DNA of 64,000 nt from OMIW01 sp044235645 (GCA_044235645.1 JBIIHQ010000002.1:1-64000); one strand, 5' to 3'. Shown: positions 1 through 9,018, counted from the stretch's first letter. The notes: generated from the letters alone by a model not told the origin. Program-made: numbers and translations.

Positions 1-364
1 CCTTCACACCGCTTCCCCAATGCAAAATCCCTTGCCTGACTACCAGCGGGGCTCGCCAGCGGCTACGAAGTCACTTGAGGAGATGGTATGCCCCTGATAT
101 CGTGGGGGATATTGATTTTCCTACCCTCGAACTGGCCCTTCTTTATCTTTTCCCACAGTGGGCCTGAGTAAAGCGCGTACCAGCGACGAAGCCATCACTT
201 TCGTTGAGGAGTGCGGAGCAGTAAGCGCTCGCGGGGGAAATGGTCGGCGATGTCGGGGAGGCGGAACACGAGCATTGACAACCGTCCTGAAATAAGATGT
301 GCTGTTGTAGAATGTTTTTTTACTGATGAAGGTTTTATCTTCTACGTCCCTGCTACGCCTCAGA
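1..364. other. Gene-poor stretch with one copy of a diverged repeat
   Basis: I see no gene I can support here. Positions 143-222 hold one copy of a diverged repeat whose partner lies at 1503-1588. A short palindromic core, TCCCACAGTGGG at 151-162, resembles the centre of the parS-like sites near 47.1-47.2 kb, but its flanks do not match and I do not call it a site. Confidence 0.4.
143..222 (-). repeat. Diverged repeat copy A: remnant of a coding segment
   Basis: Read on the minus strand, this segment and 1503-1588 encode nearly the same peptide: a WLRRWY(A/S)LYSG core followed by WEK(I/V)K(K/R)GQF. Many of the DNA differences between the copies are silent or conservative, so the segment was once under protein-level selection. 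This copy carries an in-frame stop just before the conserved tryptophan, so it is a dead fragment. I do not recognise the family. Confidence 0.55.
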
Positions 365-1198
365 ATGGCAGCTGTCAAGGCTTTCGCCTTCTTAACCACG
401 GTGGTCGCCGTGGTAGTGGTCGGCGGCAAGATTTTGCTCGGCTTGCACTGGTTGGTGTGGGTACTCTTAGCTGTCATCGCCTTATTCCTTATAGGCGATG
501 ATTCTGAGGTTGTTTGGCAGGCTTTCCGGGATTTGTTGGGCAAGTCCTTCGAGGACCTTTGTGATTGGGTATCGGGGGAGTTGTTTTGCTCCGGTCCGGC
601 TGCCCGTACTCCAGGGGCGGCGGAATTCGTCCGTAATCTCGAGAAGCGAGTGGAACTCGTTGAGAGCAGGATCTTTCGATTGCCGCTCTCTCAGGGTCTG
701 AAAGCGGCGGGGTATAACCTTTGCTCCAGCCTCAGCGACAAACTCGCTGGGTTAGAGGTGGGATACCGGTCGGACGAGGCCGTTTGGGCGCTGCGCGAGT
801 GGGGAATCGGCGACGATTCGCCCCGGGTGACTTGGCACCATCTCCTCGAACTCGAAGAGGTAGTGTGCGCTGCCGAAAAGCTTTGCGAAAGTAAAGCTCT
901 AACGGGTTGGATTCAGGACGACTGTCCTGAATTAGCTCTCTTCCGCTTCGACGGAGAAGGGTTCACCCCTAAAGCTCCGTGCGAACTTTACGAGGGCCCT
1001 GAGCAGTGGACGAATTTCGAGCTCGATTTCGTTTCATCTGGTATCCTTCAGAGGGAAACGGCCGTTGTAGCCTCGTTGGAACGCATGGAGCGGAGCACCT
1101 CATCCTTCCGGAAACTTTTGCTTCGCGCGAACCGGATTGGGCCTCGGCCTCTTCCGCGGAGGGCATTTGGTCAGAGACGGTTGCCGCAAGGTTCGTGA
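365..1198 (+). CDS. Hypothetical membrane-anchored protein
   Basis: This gene encodes about 277 residues and I do not recognise a family. The N-terminus starts MAAVKAFAFL and has two close hydrophobic stretches (about residues 6-22 and 24-41), followed by a long soluble, mildly acidic region with several cysteines. The layout suggests an inner-membrane anchor with a cytoplasmic domain. An in-frame ATG at 326 would add 13 residues; neither start has a convincing ribosome binding site. I prefer 365 because it puts the hydrophobic region at the N-terminus. A GC-rich hairpin 9 bases after the stop supports the 3' end and the reality of the gene. It lies beside IS-derived sequence, so it may be accessory. 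Confidence 0.5.
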   Translation: MAAVKAFAFLTTVVAVVVVGGKILLGLHWLVWVLLAVIALFLIGDDSEVVWQAFRDLLGKSFEDLCDWVSGELFCSGPAARTPGAAEFVRNLEKRVELVESRIFRLPLSQGLKAAGYNLCSSLSDKLAGLEVGYRSDEAVWALREWGIGDDSPRVTWHHLLELEEVVCAAEKLCESKALTGWIQDDCPELALFRFDGEGFTPKAPCELYEGPEQWTNFELDFVSSGILQRETAVVASLERMERSTSSFRKLLLRANRIGPRPLPRRAFGQRRLPQGS

Positions 1199-1206
1199 AT
1201 CAATCA

Positions 1207-1230
1207 AAGGGGCCCTTCTCCAGGCCCCTT
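1207..1230 (+). terminator. GC-rich hairpin after the hypothetical membrane gene
   Basis: AAGGGGCC at 1207-1214 pairs perfectly with GGCCCCTT at 1223-1230 across an 8-base loop. Only a weak pyrimidine-rich tail follows, so it is a plausible but not classical Rho-independent terminator. Confidence 0.5.
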
Positions 1231-1502
1231 AACCCTTTCTCATGACCGGGAGTCCTGCCGGTGATCGAAGCAGTTCTTCTCTGAGAGCCACCTCAGGGGT
1301 GTCTGCCAGTCGAAATGCTGACCCGTTCTCCGGGGAGTTCTTCCATCGGATATCTCCTCTCCCTTCAATCAAAACTCCTCACAGTAACCCCTCTGCACGA
1401 GCGCGCGCGACAAATCGCGACACTATCGCCTCGACCGTTTCGACCTGCGTAATTCCTGCGACGCTCTTTCCTGCTGACAATAGATTATCATCCGAAAATT
1501 GC

Positions 1503-1588
1503 CCCCTTTTTACCTTTTCCCACGGCTGGCCCGAATACAGTGAGTACCAGCGACGAAGCCACCGCTTTCGGTGGGGCGAACGGAGCAT
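1503..1588 (-). repeat. Diverged repeat copy B
   Basis: This is the partner of 143-222, in the same orientation. On the minus strand it reads through the same WLRRWYSLYSG and WEKVKRGQF core without a stop and stays open to about 1379. The intact frame begins at an ATG ending at 1588. This copy is therefore less decayed than copy A. Confidence 0.55.
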
Positions 1589-1758
1589 GAACCGCTCGAA
1601 AGCAGAAAAGGAGGTAAATTATGAACACTCTCACGAAGCTCCCTAACCAAATCCTCCTTCAAAAAGCTCACCTCAAGCTCCTTCGCCTCCCGCTTCACCG
1701 ATTCTTGGCTCTTGCGTAACTTGCTCCGGGCCATCGCTCTCTTGTATCGTTTCTCCAT
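1510..1758 (-). CDS. Small lysine/arginine-rich hypothetical protein, possibly the 5' half of a broken gene
   Basis: This 82-codon frame starts MEKRYKRAMARSKL and is preceded on the minus strand by AAGGGA, about 8 bases before the ATG. The first 50 residues look like a real, strongly charged helical protein. The C-terminal third is low quality and runs out of frame over the conserved WLRRWY segment. A single frameshift near 1590 would join this N-terminus to that conserved segment, so the two may be halves of one broken gene. On the plus strand inside it, a strong ribosome binding site (AAAAGGAGGTAAATT, ending at 1620) precedes a 32-codon frame at 1621-1719, which I regard as doubtful. Confidence 0.3.
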   Translation of the reverse strand: MEKRYKRAMARSKLRKSQESVKREAKELEVSFLKEDLVRELRESVHNLPPFLLSSGSCSVRPTESGGFVAGTHCIRASRGKR

Positions 1759-2072
1759 GGCGGTTCTCCCTTAAAAGGTACTCAGTTTGGACACTTAGCC
1801 TTTTATAGCCTCGTGCAGGAAACCGCCATACTTTTCAACTAAGACCGGGACATGCTCTCTGCCTTTCAAAGGGCATCCTCGGGGGGATGCTTCCCTTCGG
1901 TGCAACCACAGGGGGGTGACCCGCCCGACCGCTGGCGCCCAGGGACCCGCACAGTTAACAATAACACCAGCGTGGATAGGCTCGACGTGAAGAGGCTCGA
2001 CGGTCCCTGCGGGACAAGGCTCGACGCCGCGGTCCCCGCAACTTTTCGGGAGGCGCTCCCGAAAAAGCTGTT
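1759..2072. other. Left flank of the IS91-type element, with a triple decamer
   Basis: No gene is supported here. AGGCTCGACG occurs three times, at 1978-1987, 1993-2002 and 2017-2026. A hairpin, GTCCC-TGC-GGGAC (2003-2015), lies between the second and third copies. Repeats and hairpins beside a transposase of the IS91 type can be element ends, but I could not fix the left boundary. Confidence 0.4.
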
Positions 2073-3296
2073 GTGCAATCAACAACAACAGCAGCAGCAA
2101 CACTCCCACCAACCGTCCCCCTCCCTAACGCTCCCCACAGGCGCCCTCACGCCTTTGCCTCTCATCCCTCCAGCCGGTGGCAGGACTCCCGACGACTCGT
2201 CGAGTACCGCCGCCGAGAACCCGAAAAAAGCCTCCTCTACCAACTCGTTCACCACTATCACCAACAGCTCCAGACCGAGTGGGAGGAGCGATTTCAACAC
2301 CGCTTTGGCTACTTACGGACCGAGGTGACCCGCTCCCTGCAACAGTACCTCACCTGCGGCATCCTCGACTTTGGCTGCGCAAAGGCGTGGTGCCCCTCAT
2401 GCAACCACTCATTCCTCATCGCCTTCTCCTGCAAGCGTCGGGGGTGCTGTCCCTCGTGTGCGGCAAAACGGGCGGTCATCTTCGCTGAGAATCTTCACGT
2501 AAGGGTCCTTGGTAACGTTCCCGTTCGCCACGTCGTCTTTACCCTCCCAAAGCGAATCAGACCCTCCTTCCAGTACGACCGGAAACTACTCGCCATAATC
2601 GCCTCAGCCGCAGGAGCGGCTATAAGCAAGGTCGTTACCACCTCACTCGGTACCGATACCGTACCCGCTGCCGTTCTGGCACTCCACACCGGGAGTGAAA
2701 CCCTCGGCTGGAACCCTCACGCTCACCTTATCGTCGCCGATGGCGGGTTTACCAAAGAGGATACCTTCATCCGACTAGCACACTGGAATCAGTCAGAGCT
2801 CCAAAAGCATTTCGCCTCACACATCCTTAACGCTTTCGTTGAGCGAGAGCTTCTCGACTCAACAGTGGCAACCCAGATCCTCGAACAGGAACACACCGGG
2901 TTTGCTGCATGGGCAGAGCGAATCGTCGAACCAGAGGACACCGAGGGAAGACTCTTTCTCGCCCGATACCTGGCAAAATCACCCCTCGCTCTTGACCGCA
3001 TCGCTCTTGATGACACGTCCGTCGTTGTCTTGGCAGAACGACGCAAACTTCCTGACTGGACTGGCACTCCCCTGGAATTCCTCGCAAGACTCTCCGCCCA
3101 CATTCCCCGCCACTACGAGCATCTCGAACGATTCTTCGGACGCTACTCTTCGGCTACCCGAGGAAAGAGGGGAGACCTCGTCAGGACCGTCACGCAAACA
3201 GAGGAGGAGAACCATAATGACCAAACACTCTCACCTGCTCCCTCTGCCGAACCTCAATCCCCCTGCCCCCGAGCAACCAGATGGGCAACCCTCTGA
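2073..3296 (+). pseudogene. IS91-family HUH transposase, frameshifted near its C-terminus
   Basis: The product is an IS91-type rolling-circle transposase. It shows the N-terminal zinc-binding region (paired cysteines in CPSCNHSF and CCPSC), the HUH nickase motif in NPHAHLIVADGG, and a downstream catalytic-tyrosine region around RYLAKSPLALDRI. The true start is uncertain: the first ~45 residues are low-complexity, and the recognisable domain begins at about VEYRRREPEKS. The frame ends at 3296, before the C-terminal domain. That domain continues in another frame at 3281-3457 (ARIYELNPLTCLNCGTTM), so a one-base shift separates the two parts. The element is probably inactive. A second, shorter fragment of the same element lies at 8695-9015. 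Confidence 0.85.
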
Positions 3297-3457
3297 TGGC
3301 TCGCATCTATGAGCTAAACCCTCTCACCTGCCTCAACTGCGGCACCACCATGCTCATAAACGCCTTCATCATCGACCCCGTCGAGATTCAGCGACTCCTC
3401 AAAAACGTCGCCATCCCACACTACCGACCCCCCCTCCTCTGCCCAGCCGTTTACTAA
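3281..3457 (+). pseudogene. C-terminal zinc-motif end of the IS91-type transposase, out of frame
   Basis: This frame reads MGNPLMARIYELNPLTC followed by CGTTM and runs to TAA at 3455-3457. It matches the usual C-terminus of IS91-type transposases (an RIYE-DPL-CP-CG arrangement), but it sits in a different frame from the HUH domain at 2073-3296. The overlap is consistent with a decay frameshift. A programmed shift is possible but has no visible support. Confidence 0.75.
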
Positions 3458-3682
3458 TCAGGGGTAAAGTAAGAGGGGAATATTCGACTGAGGCCATGGC
3501 GTAATCGACCGAGGTGCCCTTTTTGTGTCAACGGCCCACTCACCAGGCGCCGATAATCATCCCACCAATAAAAGCCACCACCGTATTCCCAGCGTCCCTG
3601 GAGGGGAGCCTGGACCTCTACGCCTCTGAGATAAGGAGGTTCGGGGAGCGGACAGCGAGATCGGGAGAAGCAGAGAACGAGA

Positions 3683-5572
3683 TTATCTCGTCGAGCCCTT
3701 GGCAGCGGGACGAGATAACTCAGGAGGTCTGAAAGGTCCAATGGGCGACATCAAGGATATGAGGCTTGAGGAGAAGGTATTGGAGATGCCGAGAGATTGA
3801 AGGAGCTTTACCTGCTCCGGGGGAAGGCGATCCCCGCGATTCGTCATATAGTCCTTCCACGCCTCGGCGAAGCCTTCTACAACCGACAAGCGGCCATACG
3901 GGGAATATGAACCCTGCTTCTGCCACAACGCGGTGAACCGGTCCCCTGGCTCAGCAGTTTCGGCCCAAGGTCCAACATTCAGGGGGAGATTACGCAGTAT
4001 TTGGGGCATCTCGCCCTTTTTTAGCTTATCGGCGAGCAAATGACCCATCTCGTGGTGAAATACCTCCGAAGTAAAGCTTCCGCCCCCGTTGAAGAATACG
4101 AGCTCCCCGATCGGATGGATGGCGCGAGCTAATGCAGTATCATTAACCGCCTTTCCAGCCGACGTTTTCCAAATGACTTTTTTCTCTCCCGGGTCTAGTA
4201 CGATTCGATTTACTTCCCTCAGTAATGGAGAAGATACAAACGGCTGGAGGCCCATTCCGACATTGTGCAAAAACTGGTCAAAATCGGCATTCCGAGGCGC
4301 GAGCAGCGTAACGGGATGTCCATTTACCCGAATCTTCATTTCGAGACTGTCAGCACGCTGTCCCGAGAAGTACTGGTGATTCTTTACCTCCGAGATCGAT
4401 ACCACCGAGATAAAATCCATCGATGGCTTTAGCGTACTAAAGGGCATGTTCGCGATCGAGAAATTTATCGGCAGAATCCCTTTGTTAGAAAGAGCTTCTG
4501 AGATACCTCTATACCAATCGTATTGGCCAGTCTTAAGGAGTCCCTCAAGAACCCGCTTTGCCTCGTCTGGAGTACGGACCCCGAGATCCTGCCCCTTTTT
4601 GAATCGTTCGATGACATTCTGGGGTGCGAGCTCTGGCCTCGGCGCTGATGGCGTCCCCCCCCCTGCTCGAGCAGGGGAACTCGTTGGACCGGGAGGGAAT
4701 GAGGAATCTCCTTGGAACGACAAGCGCAATTCGTTACCGCCACCGGGGAGCACTCGAAAGCCGAGCTGACTCAGCTTCTTGCGCGCGGCCGGATCCATAG
4801 TCAATCGATCTCGATGCGTTCCATCCCCCTTAACAAACGGGATGCCTGCATCCTCAACCACCACAATGCCCTTCTTCCCACCCTCCGAGGAACTGGTTCC
4901 ATGAACCTTTAATTCCTCCTTGAACTGGCGCTGATACCAGATCTTCAGGGCGAGCAACGATCCGTCAAGGCTCCTTTCTCTTCCCGCGACGGGCAGTCCT
5001 CTTCCATCGAACTGTATGGCTACTGGTAACCTTGGCTGCGCTGCCGAGGCGACCGCTCCACTCATCTGGCGCTGAGCCTCCCGGAGAGCACGAACTGCCT
5101 CCTGAACGTTCTCAGGCTTGTCCTCGAGCCCTTTCTGATAGGGCCGCAGTGCCCCTTGCAACCTCTTTAAGGAGTCCCGAACCTGCTGAAGCGAGGTCCC
5201 TGATTCGGTCTGGTAACGCTGCAACGTTCGGTGCGAGAGCTCATACAGCTGCCAGAGTTGCTTTGATTCTTGACCACCCGGAAGGAGGGAGTTTAGCGAG
5301 AACCCTTGGGGTTGGTTGAGTGGATAGACTCCTGATATCGCTCCGGACTGGTAGGCCTGCCGCAGCCAATCGACTATCTCCTTCCGCGATTGGACTCCAT
5401 CGGGCAGACGATACGTCCCCGTGCTAGTCTGAATAGCGCGATAGCCATTGTCCGTATACCCAAGTTTAACCTGAAATCCTTCGTCGGGCACGCCGACGTA
5501 CCCCTGGTTACGGAAAGTGCCCAGAGCAGGCGGGGGGGGATTTGCGCTGAGTGAGAACTTCTGGCCGACCAT
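3683..5572 (-). CDS. Large HEMGH metalloprotease, resembling the anthrax lethal factor (M34/ATLF) fold
   Basis: The protein has 629 residues. The clearest signal is a zinc site at residues 507-511 (HEMGH, in EVFHHEMGHLL), followed about 55 residues later by VVEGFAEAWKDY, which supplies a glutamate third ligand. This spacing and the EGFAEA motif are typical of lethal-factor-like zincins. The first ~330 residues are not a family I recognise; they include proline-rich linkers, a stretch of charged helices near residues 130-190, and short glycine/proline-rich spacers. There is no clear signal peptide or membrane segment. The start at 5572 has only a weak GGAAG nearby. The gene stands alone between IS91- and IS256-derived DNA. 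I infer a toxin- or effector-like protease; substrate and export route are unknown. Confidence 0.65.
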   Translation of the reverse strand: MVGQKFSLSANPPPPALGTFRNQGYVGVPDEGFQVKLGYTDNGYRAIQTSTGTYRLPDGVQSRKEIVDWLRQAYQSGAISGVYPLNQPQGFSLNSLLPGGQESKQLWQLYELSHRTLQRYQTESGTSLQQVRDSLKRLQGALRPYQKGLEDKPENVQEAVRALREAQRQMSGAVASAAQPRLPVAIQFDGRGLPVAGRERSLDGSLLALKIWYQRQFKEELKVHGTSSSEGGKKGIVVVEDAGIPFVKGDGTHRDRLTMDPAARKKLSQLGFRVLPGGGNELRLSFQGDSSFPPGPTSSPARAGGGTPSAPRPELAPQNVIERFKKGQDLGVRTPDEAKRVLEGLLKTGQYDWYRGISEALSNKGILPINFSIANMPFSTLKPSMDFISVVSISEVKNHQYFSGQRADSLEMKIRVNGHPVTLLAPRNADFDQFLHNVGMGLQPFVSSPLLREVNRIVLDPGEKKVIWKTSAGKAVNDTALARAIHPIGELVFFNGGGSFTSEVFHHEMGHLLADKLKKGEMPQILRNLPLNVGPWAETAEPGDRFTALWQKQGSYSPYGRLSVVEGFAEAWKDYMTNRGDRLPPEQVKLLQSLGISNTFSSSLISLMSPIGPFRPPELSRPAAKGSTR

Positions 5573-5744
5573 ACACTTCCGATCTAGAGGAGGTACTCAA
5601 TACCCTCTCTTTCGGGTTATGAGTCGCTCTTCCCGGGATGTGACTATTCGCAGGCCTTTTTAATGCAGCGCCGAGTTGCCTCAAATTAAAAGACATTGAA
5701 GAGTTGGTGTTTTGGGAGCCTGAGAAGGTCGTTGCCTCATCGAG

Positions 5745-5911
5745 GTGGTCATGAAAAAGGACCATGATAAGATGACGATGAAGGATAAGCGGAAGTATAT
5801 CGATAAAATAGCGCGAAGGTACCACAGGAGTGATAAGACCAAGAAGGGATTGATTCTCGATGAGCTGTGTGAAAGCTTTGAGTTATCAAGATGTTATGCG
5901 ATACGAGTGAG
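5745..5911 (+). pseudogene. N-terminal fragment of an integrase-type transposase, cut by IS256
   Basis: About 55 codons encode a basic helix-turn-helix-like start (KDKRKYIDKIARRYHRSD, then KKGLILDELCESFELSRCYAIRV). This resembles the N-terminal region of ISNCY-type transposases, where a KGxILDEFC motif leads into KYAIRLL. The reading frame then runs straight into the left terminal repeat of the IS256-type element at about 5912, so insertion removed the rest. No matching 3' half was found to the right of the element. Confidence 0.6.
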
Positions 5912-7292
5912 AGCGATAACCGAATCTGGTGTTTAAGGGTTTGAAAGGAAGCGGCGTATCTGGTTGATTGTTAGTCGTCAAACACAACATTTAACCGAGG
6001 AGTACGCCACCATGAGCAAGAGTAATGTGATTGAGCTCTCAGGTCGAGAGGAGCCGGGTGATCCATTGACGGCCCTGTTGCGCACAGGGGCTCGAACCCT
6101 GATTGAGCGAGCTGTGGAAGCTGAGCTGGTTGAGTTTATGGCGAGGTTCGAGGGCCGTCGCCTTGAAGACGGTCGAGCAGCGGTGGTGCGCAACGGCTAT
6201 CAGCCTGAACGTGCGATTGAGACCGGTATAGGCCCGGTGACAGTGAAGATTCCGAAGGTGAGGGCCACATGTGGTGAGCCTGTTACTTTTCGTTCGGCGC
6301 TGGTACCGCCGTATGTGCGCAAGACGCGGTCCTTGGAGGGGGCCTTGCTGTGGCTGTACCTGAAGGGTGTATCCAGTGGTGAGATGGAATCAGCTCTTTG
6401 CGCTTTGCTTGGTCCCGATGCCAAAGGGTTGTCGGCCAGCACGGTTGCTCGCTTGAAGCAGCAATGGGGAGAAGAGTACCAGTCATGGCGCAAAAGTCGA
6501 TTGGATAAAGATCGCTGGGTATACCTGTGGGCAGACGGCATCTACAGTGGCTTGCGTGCTGAGGACGCCAAGCTTTGTGCCCTGGTGGTTATTGGCGTCA
6601 ATGAGTTGGGGGAGAAGCGATTCCTGGCTATTGAGGACGGAATCAGGGAATCAACACAGAGCTGGCGAGAGGTGTTACAGGGGCTCAAAGCCCGTGGCAT
6701 GAACACCCCGAATTTGGCTGTCGGCGATGGTGCCATGGGGTTTTGGGCAGCATTGGAGGAGATCTACTCCGACACCCGTCAACAACGGTGCTGGATGCAC
6801 AAGACCGGCAATGTATTGAACTGCGTGCCTACATCCGTACAGCCGAAGGTGAAGACTGCGCTCCATGATATCTGGCAGGCTGATACGAAAGAAAATGCGG
6901 AGGCAGCGTTCGAGCAGTTCGAGGAATTATTTGAGGCCAAGTACCCAAAGGCTGTCCAGTGTTTACAGAAGGACCGAGAAGAGCTGCTGGCGTTCTATGA
7001 CTTTCCCGCGCAGCACTGGCAAAGCTTGCGGACAACGAACCCAATCGAGTCGACGTTCGGCACAATTCGACACCGAACAAAGCGGTCAAAGGGCTGTCTG
7101 ACACGAGATGGTATGCTGCACATGATCTTCAAACTCGGGGAATGTGCTCAAAAGAACTGGCGCCGACAGCGCGGCTTCAGCTACCTCGCCAAGGTGATTA
7201 CTGGAGTCAGATTCAGAGATGGTATTGAAGTGAATTCAGACAATCAGGTCGCCGCTTGATCCGGTTCTTGAACACCAGATTTGACAATAGCT
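5912..7292 (+). mobile_element. IS256-family insertion sequence, apparently complete
   Basis: The ends are imperfect inverted repeats. The 26 bases from 5912 (core AATCTGGTGTT) match the reverse complement of the 26 bases ending at 7292 at about 20 positions. The single transposase gene is intact. Its left end interrupts an older transposase fragment and its right end abuts a second right-end remnant (7295-7460). No clean target duplication is visible, probably because of nested insertions. Confidence 0.75.
6012..7259 (+). CDS. IS256-family (mutator-type) transposase
   Basis: This is a DDE transposase of about 415 residues, full length for the family. The catalytic residues are visible in order: aspartate in YLWADGIYSG, aspartate in NLAVGDGAMGFW, and glutamate in TTNPIESTFGTIRHRT. 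The QRCWMHKTGNVL segment, also typical of the family, lies between the second and third. I chose ATG 6012 (MSKSNVIEL) because GAGGAG lies 9 bases upstream; an earlier frame start near 5964 lacks a site. The gene lies between the terminal repeats at 5912 and 7292. It is the only transposase in this window that looks fully functional, so it may have mobilised the local remnants. Confidence 0.93.
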   Translation: MSKSNVIELSGREEPGDPLTALLRTGARTLIERAVEAELVEFMARFEGRRLEDGRAAVVRNGYQPERAIETGIGPVTVKIPKVRATCGEPVTFRSALVPPYVRKTRSLEGALLWLYLKGVSSGEMESALCALLGPDAKGLSASTVARLKQQWGEEYQSWRKSRLDKDRWVYLWADGIYSGLRAEDAKLCALVVIGVNELGEKRFLAIEDGIRESTQSWREVLQGLKARGMNTPNLAVGDGAMGFWAALEEIYSDTRQQRCWMHKTGNVLNCVPTSVQPKVKTALHDIWQADTKENAEAAFEQFEELFEAKYPKAVQCLQKDREELLAFYDFPAQHWQSLRTTNPIESTFGTIRHRTKRSKGCLTRDGMLHMIFKLGECAQKNWRRQRGFSYLAKVITGVRFRDGIEVNSDNQVAA

Positions 7293-7294
7293 CT

Positions 7295-7460
7295 CTTCAA
7301 ACTCGGAGAATGAGCACAAACGAGCTGGCGCCGACAGCGCGGCTTCAGCTACCTCGCCAAGGTGATTACTGGAGTCAGATTCAGAGATGGTATTAAAGTG
7401 AATTCAGACAATCAGGTCGCCACTTGATCCGGTTCTTGAACACCAGATTTGACAATAGCT
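7295..7460 (+). repeat. Solo right end of an IS256-type element
   Basis: This is a diverged copy of 7127-7292, displaced by 168 bases. It holds the last ~40 codons of the transposase and the right terminal repeat, ending GACAATAGCT. The copy carries substitutions, including a stop in the reading frame, so it is older than the adjacent complete element. It may be what remains of an earlier insertion at the same spot. Confidence 0.85.
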
Positions 7461-7541
7461 CATCGAAAAATAAGAGCTTTGAGTATCCTAAAAAACAAAT
7501 ACGACCAAGCCTAAAAGTTTCCAGTTCAGTCGATGTTTATC

Positions 7542-8276
7542 CTATCTAGCAGAGCAAACGGCAAACAGACTACTACCCCATTTAGTCCCCAACCGAATCA
7601 TACCGCGACCCTCCAAGATAGTAACAAGAGTCAAAAACCGATTAATAATTGGAGCTGGAATGCTCGAGCCCCGAAATGAAATATCAAAAAATTTGGCCAC
7701 GTTATTCATGACGAGCTTCACTAAAGCAGGCCACCCAAATAGCGCTCCGAATAATTCTACATCTAAGGATGCCCTATCCAAACTGGTACGCAACTGCTCT
7801 GGATTGTATCTTCGATAGTGATGATTAACATCATCGTGCGCTGTCCACAAAGCCTGATACGCCGGCACGGTAACAAACACAAATCCTCCCTTCTTGGTAG
7901 CGCGGCGAGCTTGAGAAAGGATGGCTACATCATCTTCTACGTGTTCAATAACGTCGAGCAAGAGCGTTAAGTCGTATCTTTGATCCGGAAAAATATCGGT
8001 GCGATCGACCGATGCTGCGAAAACCGGACCGTATTCTGTTTCAATATCAGCCGAGAGCAATGGGTCACAGGCATGGACTGAGCCAAATTGTGAAAGCTTC
8101 TTCATGAATAACCCCTCTCCTCCTCCAATGTCGAGTACAGCGCGGTCAGTTGTCTCTCGGTGAGTCAATACTGACTGTAAAATATGGAGTATAAGAACCT
8201 CTCTTGCTCGCCACCACCAATGATTTCTGTACAAATTTGAGTAATTAAGGGCATATTCTCTATCCATAGTGCACAT
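7542..8276 (-). CDS. Class I SAM-dependent methyltransferase
   Basis: The protein has about 244 residues and a Rossmann methyltransferase core. Motif I is VLDIGGGEGLF (near residue 50). The acidic residue that would hold the SAM ribose follows in HACDPLLS. Motif IV is LLLDVIEHVEDD, and the post-IV segment is FVFVTVPAYQALW. The N-terminal HWWWRARE and the C-terminal hydrophobic helices resemble methyltransferases found beside sugar or lipid-linked glycan genes, but no such genes are adjacent. The substrate cannot be told. It stands alone between IS remnants and is more AT-rich than the genes after 13.7 kb, which suggests transfer. Confidence 0.85.
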   Translation of the reverse strand: MCTMDREYALNYSNLYRNHWWWRAREVLILHILQSVLTHRETTDRAVLDIGGGEGLFMKKLSQFGSVHACDPLLSADIETEYGPVFAASVDRTDIFPDQRYDLTLLLDVIEHVEDDVAILSQARRATKKGGFVFVTVPAYQALWTAHDDVNHHYRRYNPEQLRTSLDRASLDVELFGALFGWPALVKLVMNNVAKFFDISFRGSSIPAPIINRFLTLVTILEGRGMIRLGTKWGSSLFAVCSAR

Positions 8277-8694
8277 TGGCTAAAAGTTAGTCTTTCCAAC
8301 CCAATAAAACTTACCCGTTTCCCGCCTAATTAATCGGCCCCACCATAAGGAAAAGCCCTCAAAGATTGGTAAAAATGTCTCTGTTCGATATTCCAATTGA
8401 ATCAATTTTGACATAGCTAGAGGGAGGGTATCATCCATCAAGCAAGCGCGGGATCACCCCCCTCTATCTGGGTTTGCAAGGAATTTGAAAAGCTTGAATC
8501 CTCAAACAGGATGAGGTTCTAAAGTCTCCCCGAAAAGCCATATTAACCCTTTTTCGCTCGACCAGCCCCTCAATTATCAACACCTCCCATAATTCTTCTA
8601 ACCTTCCAACCAACATCCTAAATGAATCCTTCTGAAAAAAAACTATCTCCTCGCCGTGAGACCCCAATTTATCTCAACCCATCTCCCCCAAACA
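8277..8694. other. AT-rich stretch without a supported gene
   Basis: This 418-base stretch holds no clear gene. A 67-codon minus-strand frame (8464-8667) has a plausible interior (EEIVFFQKDSFRMLVGRLEE) but a poor C-terminus and no ribosome binding site. It may be a gene stump cut by the IS91 fragment that starts at about 8695. Confidence 0.4.
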
Positions 8695-9015
8695 GGCGTG
8701 GTGCCCTTCATGCAACCACTCATTCCTCGTCGCCTTCTCCTGCAAGCATCGGGGGTGCTGTCCCTCGTGTGCCGCAAAACGGGCGATCATCTTCGCGGAG
8801 AATCTTCACGCACGGGTCCTTCAGTAACGTTCCCGTGCACCACGTCGTCTTTACCCTCCCAAAGCGAATCAGACCCTACTTCTAGTACGACTGAAAACTA
8901 CTCGCCACAATCCCCTCAGCCGAAGGAGTTGCTATCGGCAAAGTCGTTACCACCTCACTCGGTACCGATACCGTACCCGCGGCCGTTCTGGCGCTCCACA
9001 CCGGAAGTGAAACCT
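8695..9015 (+). pseudogene. Internal fragment of the IS91-type transposase
   Basis: About 320 bases match 2382-2702 of the IS91-type gene closely, covering the zinc-binding region up to just before the HUH motif. The fragment has an in-frame TAG near 8883 and other changes. It is cut off on the right by the left end of the IS5-type element at about 9019, so the IS5-type insertion is younger. Confidence 0.85.
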
Positions 9016-9018
9016 ACC

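Noticed and set aside
151..162. TCCCACAGTGGG as a third parS-like site
   Set aside because: Only the inner part matches; the outer bases differ, it lies inside the decayed coding repeat, and it is 47 kb from parB.
121..543. Long minus-strand frame over the start of the hypothetical membrane gene
   Set aside because: It is antisense to the better-supported gene at 365-1198, lacks a ribosome binding site and has low-complexity composition.
1621..1719. 32-codon plus-strand frame behind a very strong ribosome binding site-like sequence
   Set aside because: The product is short and unlike known peptides, and it is antisense to a charged minus-strand frame; kept only as a note.
3458..3682. Possible third copy of the WLRRWY-type coding segment after the IS91 end
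   Set aside because: Only a few residues (an SGPL and a following lysine) agree by eye; this is too weak to call.
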